Below are positions 38,809 through 45,832 of a DNA stretch of 64,000 bases, piece after piece. Below the pieces are notes generated by a model, which saw only the letters and a program-made list of their open reading frames with translations, was not told the DNA's origin and did no database searches. The position numbers were made by a program, and so were the translations under genes. The stretch is from Mycolicibacterium sp. CR10 (GTDB lineage: Bacteria > Actinomycetota > Actinomycetes > Mycobacteriales > Mycobacteriaceae), in the NCBI RefSeq assembly GCF_005222675.1, contig NZ_STGE01000009.1, positions 62,001-126,000 on the forward strand, in the 5' to 3' direction. The stretch's first letter is position 1, and each line of letters begins with the position of its first letter.

Positions 38809-39663
38809 ATGACTCGAGTAGCAGTGGTCACCGGCGGCGCGGGTGGCATGGGTGTGGCCACCGCCACGATTGTCGGCAGGGATCACACCGTCGTCCTCGG
38901 CGACGTCAGGCAGGACCGACTGGATGCCGCGGCCGCCACCCTCGGCGACCTCGGGATCACCGCCGTCGTCGTCAACTGTGACGTCACGGATCGCGACGCC
39001 GCTGCCGCGCTGCTCGAGACCGCCGCCGGACTCGGCACGCTAAAGGCGGTGATTCACACCGCCGGCGTGAGCCCCAGCATGGGCGACGCCGAGTACGTCG
39101 TGAGGACCAATGCCGTGGGCACGGTGAACGTCAACGAAGCTTTCCACCGCATCGCGGGCGAAGGCTCCGCGATCGTCAACGTCGCATCGATGGCAGCGCA
39201 CATGTTGCCCGAAAGTATCATCCCCACAACGCATTTCCCGATGGCACTGCAGGACGAAGACCGCTTCATGCAGGAGATGCTGACGGCGTGCGTGATCGCC
39301 CCCGAGGAGGCGCGCTCCGGCATGGCCTACGCGGTGAGTAAGAGCTTCGTCAGGTGGTACTCCTCGTCGCAGGCCGAAAGGTTCAACCGTCGGGGACTGC
39401 GCATCGTGTCGGTCTCCCCGGGGTCCGTCGACACCGAGATGGGCAGGCTGGAGGAGCAGGCCGGCGCCGGCGCGATGGTCGCCGACGCCGCGGTGCCGCG
39501 GTGGGGTAAGGCCGAGGAGATGGCAGAGCTGCTGGCCTTCTGCGCCAGTGACAAGGCCGGATACCTCACCGGCACAGACATCTTGAACGACGGCGGCGTG
39601 ATCGCCTCGATGACGGAGCGGGCCAGGCTGGCGGCCGCGGGTGAGGTGTCAGGCCCGTCGTAG
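38809..39663 (+). CDS. SDR family oxidoreductase
   Basis: A 284-aa classical SDR: TGGAGGMG at 8-15, HTAG at 83-86, Ser127 and Tyr174/Lys178 (YAVSK). Between Ser127 and Tyr174 there are 47 residues instead of the usual 12-14, including an acidic helix (ALQDEDRFMQEMLTA); this insertion would sit over the substrate site and is a known variant in some 3-alpha-hydroxysteroid-type members. Substrate unknown. The 3' end overlaps the metallophosphoesterase gene by 15 bases, tail to tail. Confidence 0.85.
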   Translation: MTRVAVVTGGAGGMGVATATIVGRDHTVVLGDVRQDRLDAAAATLGDLGITAVVVNCDVTDRDAAAALLETAAGLGTLKAVIHTAGVSPSMGDAEYVVRTNAVGTVNVNEAFHRIAGEGSAIVNVASMAAHMLPESIIPTTHFPMALQDEDRFMQEMLTACVIAPEEARSGMAYAVSKSFVRWYSSSQAERFNRRGLRIVSVSPGSVDTEMGRLEEQAGAGAMVADAAVPRWGKAEEMAELLAFCASDKAGYLTGTDILNDGGVIASMTERARLAAAGEVSGPS

Positions 39664-40839
39664 CGTCAGCAGGGTGATCTCGCTGGGCGCGAACACCCGG
39701 AACGGCGGACCCCAAAAACCGGTCCCGCGACTCGTGTAGAGCTGGGTCCGGTCCCCATGCCGGCTCAGCCCCTGCACCACCGGTTGGTCCAGTCGGACGA
39801 GGAAGTTGAACGGCCAGATCTGGCCGCCGTGGGTGTGACCCGAGATCTGAAGGTCCACTCCTGCGCTCACCGCGTGCGGCACCTGCTTGGGCTGATGCGC
39901 GAGCAGCAGGACCGGCAGATCGCGATCGGCGCCCGCCAGTGCGGCCTGGAGATTCGCACCGTGGCCGTGGACACCGGATGCCTTCGCGGTCGCGTCGTCC
40001 ACCCCGGCGACGACAAGTCGGTGGCCCGCGCGCTCGACGACGATGTGCCTGTTGTGCAGCGCATCCCATCCGATGCTCTCCATGTAGTCGAGCCACTCCT
40101 GCGCTTCGCTGAAGTACTCGTGGTTGCCGGTGACGTACACGCGGGCGGATGTCGCCGTCACCGCGGCGAGCGGGCTCGCCTGCTCCTCGCGCACCGCGAC
40201 CGTCCCGTCGGCGATGTCACCGACGTGGCAGACGACGTCGGCACCGAGTTCGTTGACCCGGGTCACGACGTTGGCCGACCACCGGGCGCGGTTGATGGGT
40301 CCGTAGTGGGTGTCGGTGATCACGGCGACGCGCAGCCCATCCAACCCGTGGCCCAGTCGGTCGATCCCGACATCGAGTTTCCGCACCCGCGGGACCCGCA
40401 TGGCTTCGGTGTGACCCCACACCAGAAGCACGACCGCCACCACCGCGACCGCGATGGCGACCGCCCGCGACCGCACCGGATCCTCGACGCCGGCGACGAG
40501 CAGCACCACGTGCAGGATCTGGCCGAGCACCGACCAGACGAACAGCACCCACGCGGCACCGAGCAACGCGTCCCCGGCGACCGCCGCCCCGTCACGGTGC
40601 CTGCGGCCGTGTCCGAGCATCATCAACGTCGGCAGGCCGGCGAACGCGATCGCGAAAGCGAGTGTCCCCGTCACGACGACGGCGGTCGGCCAGGCGGTGC
40701 CCGAACCCAGCAGCGTCCACCACGGCACCCCGAAGAGGAGCAGCATGACGGTGAGCACGACCGCGGTGCGCCGCCATCGGCCCGGGGCCCTACGCGGCGG
40801 GCGTACGGATTCGACCACGTCGGCCGGAGTGTCTGTCAT
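39649..40839 (-). CDS. Membrane-anchored metallophosphoesterase
   Basis: A 396-aa protein with four N-terminal membrane helices (residues about 22-160) and a cytoplasmic or periplasmic calcineurin-like domain. Metal-binding motifs are in order: ITDTHYG, HVGDIADG, GNHEYF, and GHTHGGQ. This matches the YkuE/YaeI-like group, some of which are UDP-diacylglucosamine or lipid phosphoesterases. The C-terminal stop lies inside the end of the SDR gene. Confidence 0.9.
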   Translation of the reverse strand: MTDTPADVVESVRPPRRAPGRWRRTAVVLTVMLLLFGVPWWTLLGSGTAWPTAVVVTGTLAFAIAFAGLPTLMMLGHGRRHRDGAAVAGDALLGAAWVLFVWSVLGQILHVVLLVAGVEDPVRSRAVAIAVAVVAVVLLVWGHTEAMRVPRVRKLDVGIDRLGHGLDGLRVAVITDTHYGPINRARWSANVVTRVNELGADVVCHVGDIADGTVAVREEQASPLAAVTATSARVYVTGNHEYFSEAQEWLDYMESIGWDALHNRHIVVERAGHRLVVAGVDDATAKASGVHGHGANLQAALAGADRDLPVLLLAHQPKQVPHAVSAGVDLQISGHTHGGQIWPFNFLVRLDQPVVQGLSRHGDRTQLYTSRGTGFWGPPFRVFAPSEITLLTLRRA

Positions 40840-40904
40840 CGCGCCTCGGTCTTCTCACTGATCTTTTCGATGCGGGCAGGGCTCACTTCGACGGTACCTA
40901 CGGG

Positions 40905-41747
40905 TCACCGCGCCGGCGGAAAGTACATCTCCTGGCGCACGGTGCACACCAGCTCGCCGCTGCGGTTGAACATCGTGCCGCTGCCCAGCGCGAGCGAATC
41001 CGCACTACTGGGTGAGGACTGTTCGTAGAGAAGCCAATCCGACAACGCTGCCGGCCCGTGGAACCACACCGAGTGGTCGCGCTGCGCCGCGGCGGAGATT
41101 CCTCCACGGGCCGCGTAGGCCGGCTCGGTCAGCGTCACCGCCGACAGGTAGGCCACCAGTGCGGCGGTGAGAACCGGATCGTCGGGAACCTCACCGTCGG
41201 GCCGCCACCAGATCCGCGACCGTGCCGGCGGCGCGGTCTCGGCGTCGATGATCCGTCGCTCGAACCACCGCAGGCTCGACCACAGACCCTCCGTTGCCTC
41301 GGTGGACTCGGCGAAATGCGGTGCGACCCAGGGCAACGACTCCGGTTGCGGCACCGTCGGCATCGGCGGCTGGTAGATGGTGTCGGCCGATTCGGCGGCG
41401 ACGACCTTGAACGAGGACATCGCCTCCAGAAGGATCTGATCGCCCTGGCGGGCCGTGACGCGACGGGCCGAGAACGTGCGGCCCTCCTGTAGTTCGGTCA
41501 CGTCGAATTCGACTGCCCTGCGCGAGTCGCCGGGCCTCAGGAAGTAGGTGTGAACGCTGTGGGGCGCCCGCCCGGGCGTCGTGCGGCTTGCCGCCAACAA
41601 CGCTTGAGCGGAGATGTGTCCGCCCAGAATGTGGTTGGCCGGGGCGGGCAGCTGCTCACCGACGAAGAGCGCGGGCTTGACGCGGTCGAGCTGCAAGGTG
41701 GCGAGCACATCGCCGAGCGAGGAAGTCGAGGCCGACGAGGGAGACAC
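40905..41747 (-). CDS. tesB: Acyl-CoA thioesterase II (TesB family)
   Basis: A 280-aa double-hotdog thioesterase. The N-terminal half has GGHISAQALLAA and HSVHTYFLRPGD, the C-terminal half DHSVWFHGP, SDWLLYEQSSP and FNRSGELVCTVRQE with the catalytic Asp, Ser/Gln positions of the TesB/ACOT8 family. It hydrolyses medium- and long-chain acyl-CoA. It stands alone, 65 bp from the metallophosphoesterase. Confidence 0.92.
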   Translation of the reverse strand: MSPSSASTSSLGDVLATLQLDRVKPALFVGEQLPAPANHILGGHISAQALLAASRTTPGRAPHSVHTYFLRPGDSRRAVEFDVTELQEGRTFSARRVTARQGDQILLEAMSSFKVVAAESADTIYQPPMPTVPQPESLPWVAPHFAESTEATEGLWSSLRWFERRIIDAETAPPARSRIWWRPDGEVPDDPVLTAALVAYLSAVTLTEPAYAARGGISAAAQRDHSVWFHGPAALSDWLLYEQSSPSSADSLALGSGTMFNRSGELVCTVRQEMYFPPAR

Positions 41748-41777
41748 AGCCAGGTATTTTGCCTGACCGATGCGACC

Positions 41778-42077
41778 TCACGCGCAGTCGGCGCAGATGA
41801 GCTGCTCTCCGACCTGCCGTGCCAAGCGGTGGCTGTGCTGCACCAGGAAGCAACTCGAGCAGGTGAACTCGTCGGCCTGTTTCGGGATGACCCGGACCGT
41901 CAACTCCTCGCCGGAGAGGTCGGCGCCGGGAAGCTCGAAGCCCTCGAGGTCCTCGCTCTCGTCGATGTCGATCACCGCGGTGGCGGCGTCGTTGCGACGG
42001 CCGGCGAGCGCTTCGAGGGATTCGTCCGCCTGGTCGTCGGATTCCTTCTGGCGGGGCGCGTCGTAGTCAGTGGGCAT
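41778..42077 (-). CDS. DUF4193 protein
   Basis: A 99-aa protein: an acidic, disordered N-terminal half and a C-terminal zinc-knuckle-like part with C73-SS-C76 and C95-AD-C98. Length and pattern match the mycobacterial DUF4193 family (Rv2699c type), whose role is unknown; the four Cys would bind one zinc or an Fe-S centre. ATG at 42077 (MPTDYDAP). Confidence 0.88.
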   Translation of the reverse strand: MPTDYDAPRQKESDDQADESLEALAGRRNDAATAVIDIDESEDLEGFELPGADLSGEELTVRVIPKQADEFTCSSCFLVQHSHRLARQVGEQLICADCA

Positions 42078-42177
42078 TTCAGTCCTTTCGGTCTGGACTC
42101 GGCGTTGGGTCAACGTCAACGGTGCCGAGGATGTTCCCAACAACGGGGCTGGTGAAACGGGGAATCTGAATCGGGGG

Positions 42178-43035
42178 TCAGCGACTGGCCGCCATCGCCC
42201 AGCGGATCCCCCCGACCAGCACCTTGCCGGCCGGGCGGACCATCGTCGCCGCCATCGGCGGGAGGTATGGCAGCCGCAGCGGCGCGCGCGCCCACGGCGG
42301 CAGCATCGCGACGGAGGTCGAGGCCAGCAGCGCGTAGGGGGCGCGGGCGATCAGGGGCAACGGCGGTGTCAGCAGCAGGAAACGCGCCGCTTCGCGCGCC
42401 GCGGCGGTACTGGCCAACTCGGGGCGATACGCGTCGATCCGCTCGGTGAGTTCCTTCTCGGTGCGGGGTGGGTTGGGGACCCCCAGCGCCATCGCCACCC
42501 GGGCGGTGTCGCCGACGTAGTCGTCGCGCCCCTGCTGATCCAGCGGTGCGGCGCCGTACATCTGATGGGCCAGCAGGAAGCTGTCGATCTCGGCGATGTG
42601 CACCCACTCGAGGAGATGCGGATCGGTCGCTTCATAGGGCCGACCGTCGGCCGCGGTTCCATGGACCCTGGTGTGGATGCCCCGTACCCGGTCGACGGCG
42701 CGTTGCGCGTCGGTGGCCGTGCCGAACGTCGTGACCGCCAGGAACGTGCTGGTGCGGGCCAGTCGACCCCACGGGTCGCCGCGGTAGTCCGAGTGGTCGG
42801 CGACCCCCGCCATCGCCAGCGGATGCAACGACTGCAGCAGCAGTGCCCGCAGGCCGCCGACGAACATCGACGCGTCGGCGTGCACCCGTCGAATCGGGCG
42901 GTCCTCTCCGAACCACCGCGGTCCCGGGGTGTCGTGGATGCGCGCCCGATTCGCCGGACCTTCCGGTCCGGCTACCATGCCGAACAGAGCGCGGCCGATG
43001 TGTCGGCGCGCTGTCCCGATATCGAGCAGCACCAT
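42178..43035 (-). CDS. Oxygenase MpaB family (DUF2236) protein
   Basis: A 285-aa protein of the DUF2236/latex-clearing-protein-like family, members of which bind haem b. The conserved opening reads RIHDTPGPRWFGEDRPIRRVHADASMFVGGLRALLLQSLHP, followed by ADHSDYRGDPWGRLARTSTF and the HIAEIDSFLLAH helix that carries the haem-ligand and active-site His residues. Substrate is unknown. ATG at 43035 is used; 43044 is an alternative. It is divergent from the DMT transporter. Confidence 0.85.
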   Translation of the reverse strand: MVLLDIGTARRHIGRALFGMVAGPEGPANRARIHDTPGPRWFGEDRPIRRVHADASMFVGGLRALLLQSLHPLAMAGVADHSDYRGDPWGRLARTSTFLAVTTFGTATDAQRAVDRVRGIHTRVHGTAADGRPYEATDPHLLEWVHIAEIDSFLLAHQMYGAAPLDQQGRDDYVGDTARVAMALGVPNPPRTEKELTERIDAYRPELASTAAAREAARFLLLTPPLPLIARAPYALLASTSVAMLPPWARAPLRLPYLPPMAATMVRPAGKVLVGGIRWAMAASR

Positions 43036-43126
43036 GACAGCCATTGTGGTCCTCGCCAACGGCATCGTGGGCCCACCGGTGCCCGGCGACATAAAGCCGT
43101 CAGTTCGGCTCTGCTGTACTCGACGG

Positions 43127-44008
43127 GTGACCGTGCCGGCGACACCGATCCCGGCGTGGTCGGTGCCGCTGTTCTTCATCGTCGGGGCGGTCTCGCAGTA
43201 CGTCGGTGCCGCCATCGGGGTCTTTCTGTTCGAGACGACGCAGCCGGCCACGGTGGCGTGGCTGCGCGCGGCCGCGGCGGCGGTGGTTCTTCTTGCGTGG
43301 CGGCGGCCGTGGCGACTCCGATGGACCCGTCGCGGACTCCTGGTCGCAGCCGGCTTCGGGTTGGTGACACTCGGCATGAACGTGGCGTTCTACGAGGCGA
43401 TCGCCCGGATCCCGCTGGGCACCGCGGTCGCCATCGAGTTCGTCGGTCCGGTAGCGGTGGCCACGCTCGGATCACGACGGGCGCGCGACTTTTTCGCGGT
43501 GATTCTGGTGGCCGCAGGCGTGCTTCTGCTCGCCGGTGTGCAGTCGGACGCCGAATGGCTCGGTGTGGGGTTCGCGTTGGCGGCCGCGGGCATGTGGGCG
43601 GGATACATCCTGCTCGGCAAGCGGGTGGCCGACGCCGGCGGTGGTCTCGACTCGCTGGCGGTCGGAATGGCGGCTGCGTCGGTGGTGCTGGCTCCGCTGC
43701 TCATCGGTCGCCAATTGGCAACAGATGCTTCAGTTTTGGTGGACCTTCGGACCTGGCTGTACGGCGCCGGTGTGGGGGTGCTCTCGAGCGCGATTCCCTA
43801 TGCGCTGGACCAGCCGGTGCTGGCCACGATCGGGCGGGCCCGCTTCGCGCTGCTGTTGGCGTTGCTGCCGGCCACCGCCGCCGTCGTCGGCGCGGTCCTG
43901 TTGGCACAGCGGCCCTCGATGGCCGAAGCCGCGGGCATCGCGTTGGTGATGGTCGCCCTGCTGGTCAGTGCCAAGGCGGATGTCACGTCGGAGCCGCGGT
44001 CACCCTAG
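43127..44008 (+). CDS. EamA/DMT family transporter
   Basis: A 293-aa permease with ten membrane helices in two EamA repeats. The second half holds the ASFxLLGKRVA type pattern (GYILLGKRVADAGGGLDS) and the late SSAIPYALDQPVLATIGRARFALLLALLPATAAV signature of RhtA/YdcZ-like exporters of amino acids or metabolites. GTG at 43127 is chosen as the homology start; it lies 91 bp from the divergent MpaB gene. Confidence 0.85.
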   Translation: MTVPATPIPAWSVPLFFIVGAVSQYVGAAIGVFLFETTQPATVAWLRAAAAAVVLLAWRRPWRLRWTRRGLLVAAGFGLVTLGMNVAFYEAIARIPLGTAVAIEFVGPVAVATLGSRRARDFFAVILVAAGVLLLAGVQSDAEWLGVGFALAAAGMWAGYILLGKRVADAGGGLDSLAVGMAAASVVLAPLLIGRQLATDASVLVDLRTWLYGAGVGVLSSAIPYALDQPVLATIGRARFALLLALLPATAAVVGAVLLAQRPSMAEAAGIALVMVALLVSAKADVTSEPRSP

Positions 44009-44030
44009 GCGCCGTGCCGCGTTGTCCACG

Positions 44031-44849
44031 TCACGACGACTCTGCGTCCGCGCGCTCCTCCCGGAGTCGGTCCTTGCTTCGCAGCAGGCGCAGAAGCGTC
44101 ACCAGGCCGAGACCACCGACCACGTTTCCGGCGAGCGTGTAACCGAACCACTGAATCCAGTCGCCGTAGCCGAACGGCACGGTGCCTGTCGACAGCGCAC
44201 CGAAGATCAGCAGCGAATCCAGAATGGAATGGAACATCTGCAGACCGGCGAGCAGGAACGCCCCGGCGACGGCGGCCGCGATCTTGCCGAACATCGAGTC
44301 GGTGCCGTGCTGCATGCGCGTCATCAGCGTGATCGCCATCCCGCCGAGCAGCGACAGCGTCACCGTTTCCGCCGTCAGCGGAGCGTTGACGTAGTGGGAC
44401 GCCGACTCCACCGTCTGCGCGTGCAGCTTCGGAAATGCAGTCATGATCAACCACATCAGCACCCACCCGCCCGCGAGATTGGCGACCAGGGTGCCGCTCC
44501 ACAACTTGAGGAGCTGTCGGACACTGGCACGTTTGGCCGCGACCGTGGTGACGGGTACCAGGAAGCCTTCGGTGAACAGTTCACTGCGACCCAGCAGCAG
44601 GGCGAGGAAGCCGATCGAGAAGGCGAGCCCGGCCAACAGGTTGTTGCCGGTGGCGTGGAGCACCGACAGGTAGGCGAGTACACCCATGGCCACCTCGGTT
44701 CCGCCGAAAAAGCCGGTGACCAGTACTTCGCGCCAGGTGCGATGCAGGCGCTGCGTACCCTCGTCGACCATTCTGCGGAAGGCATCTTCGAGTTCGTCCT
44801 CGATCGGACTGCTGGTATCTCCCAGCTCACGCTGGCTGGTCTGACTCAC
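44031..44849 (-). CDS. Formate/nitrite transporter-family (YfdC-like) membrane protein
   Basis: A 272-aa protein: an N-terminal cytoplasmic segment of about 35 residues, then six membrane helices of the FNT channel fold. The landmarks are LLGRSELFTEGFLVP, LVANLAGGWV and the late helix LAGNVVGG. It belongs to the YfdC-like branch (longer N-terminus, no formate-channel His), which is found near stress genes; substrate is unknown. Upstream (complement of about 44886-44912) there is TTTT-N16-GGGTAC, a weak SigF-like match. Confidence 0.85.
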   Translation of the reverse strand: MSQTSQRELGDTSSPIEDELEDAFRRMVDEGTQRLHRTWREVLVTGFFGGTEVAMGVLAYLSVLHATGNNLLAGLAFSIGFLALLLGRSELFTEGFLVPVTTVAAKRASVRQLLKLWSGTLVANLAGGWVLMWLIMTAFPKLHAQTVESASHYVNAPLTAETVTLSLLGGMAITLMTRMQHGTDSMFGKIAAAVAGAFLLAGLQMFHSILDSLLIFGALSTGTVPFGYGDWIQWFGYTLAGNVVGGLGLVTLLRLLRSKDRLREERADAESS

Positions 44850-45033
44850 TTCGGAACCTCTGCTCGCTGCACGGATGGACCGCTACGTGTACCCATGCCG
44901 CGGCGGACCGAAAAGGCCCCTATCTTGTGCCTCAACGCACGCTCGAACGCCGGTGTCGACACCGATGTGCAGGTCCGGCGGACCGCGGGCGAGCACCACC
45001 CACCCCCGATCCGGCGGGCGATCCAGCTCCAAT

Positions 45034-45046
45034 TAGGTTGGCTGCC
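45034..45046 (+). promoter_or_regulatory. TAGGTT -10 box, leaderless start
   Basis: TAGGTT (45034-45039) ends seven bases before the ATG at 45047. Confidence 0.5.
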
Positions 45047-45526
45047 ATGGCCCTGTCGCAGGACATCGTCGGTATGACCTACACCTACCCCGATCACTAC
45101 GTGGTGGGCCGGGAAACGGTCCGCCAGTATGCCAAGGCGGTGAAGAACACCGACGCCGCCTACTCCGACGAGGAGGCCGCCCGCGCGTTGGGCCACGACG
45201 CGATCCTGGCGCCGCTGACCTTCATCTCTGTGTTCGGGTACCGCGCCCAGATGGCCTTTTTCGAGCACGCGAACATCGCGATCATGGACGAGAAGATGGT
45301 CCAGGCCGAACAGGGACTCACGCTGCTTCGACCCATCAAGGTCGGCGACATACTGACCTGCCACATCCGGCTCGACTCGCTCCGGCAGGCCTTCGGGGCG
45401 GACGTCCTGACCATCAGGAGCTGGATCTCGAACCAACACGGCGACACCGTGCAAGAGGATTACACCGTGATGGCCGGGCACAGCGCGCCGGAGGAAAATT
45501 CGGACGGGGCCGTCGTCGACAGTTGA
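45047..45526 (+). CDS. HadA-like (3R)-hydroxyacyl-ACP dehydratase subunit
   Basis: A 159-aa single-hotdog protein very close in pattern to M. tuberculosis HadA/HadC (opening MALSQDIVGMTYTYPDHYVV, then APLTFISVFGY), the substrate-binding subunits of the mycolic-acid FAS-II dehydratase. The partner HadB, which carries the catalytic Asp-His, is not in this window, nor are rpmG/secE/nusG, which flank the true hadABC. It is therefore likely a paralogue (HadD-like) that pairs with another dehydratase subunit. Leaderless start. Confidence 0.75.
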   Translation: MALSQDIVGMTYTYPDHYVVGRETVRQYAKAVKNTDAAYSDEEAARALGHDAILAPLTFISVFGYRAQMAFFEHANIAIMDEKMVQAEQGLTLLRPIKVGDILTCHIRLDSLRQAFGADVLTIRSWISNQHGDTVQEDYTVMAGHSAPEENSDGAVVDS

Positions 45527-45832
45527 GGCAACGCCCGCGGCGACTGCGGCGTGGGGAGTTGCTGGCCGACGAACGTGCGCCGGACCGGTCACGGGAGCAG
45601 CGGAACACGCGCATCGCTGACCGTGGATTGCATCGCTAGCTGGGTGGCTCGCCGGATCAACTGTCGGACCCGCGATGCACAGGGCGCCCCCGTGGGATGA
45701 CCGGGTGCCCAGCCAAGGCTAGCCATAGCGTCTGATCAGTCCAAACATTGCAATCCACGACTATTGACAAGATCGCTAATTCATGTTGCTGTTCTTGGAT
45801 CGCGCAGTTCCCGAACGATTGAGGGAGAAGCG
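45527..45832. other. 306-bp intergenic region
   Basis: No gene is supported here. It holds the perfect 8-bp palindrome GGCTAGCC (45717-45724) and an exact TTGACA -35 hexamer (45764-45769) in a locally AT-rich part, 63 bases before the pectate lyase start. A clear -10 at the right distance was not found. Confidence 0.5.

Noticed and set aside
42070..44142. 690-residue plus-strand open frame across the MpaB and DMT genes
   Set aside because: It crosses two real genes in other frames and has Arg/Gly-rich composition with no motif.
44886..44912. SigF promoter for the formate/nitrite-type gene
   Set aside because: The -35 is TTTT rather than GTTT; too weak to list as a feature.
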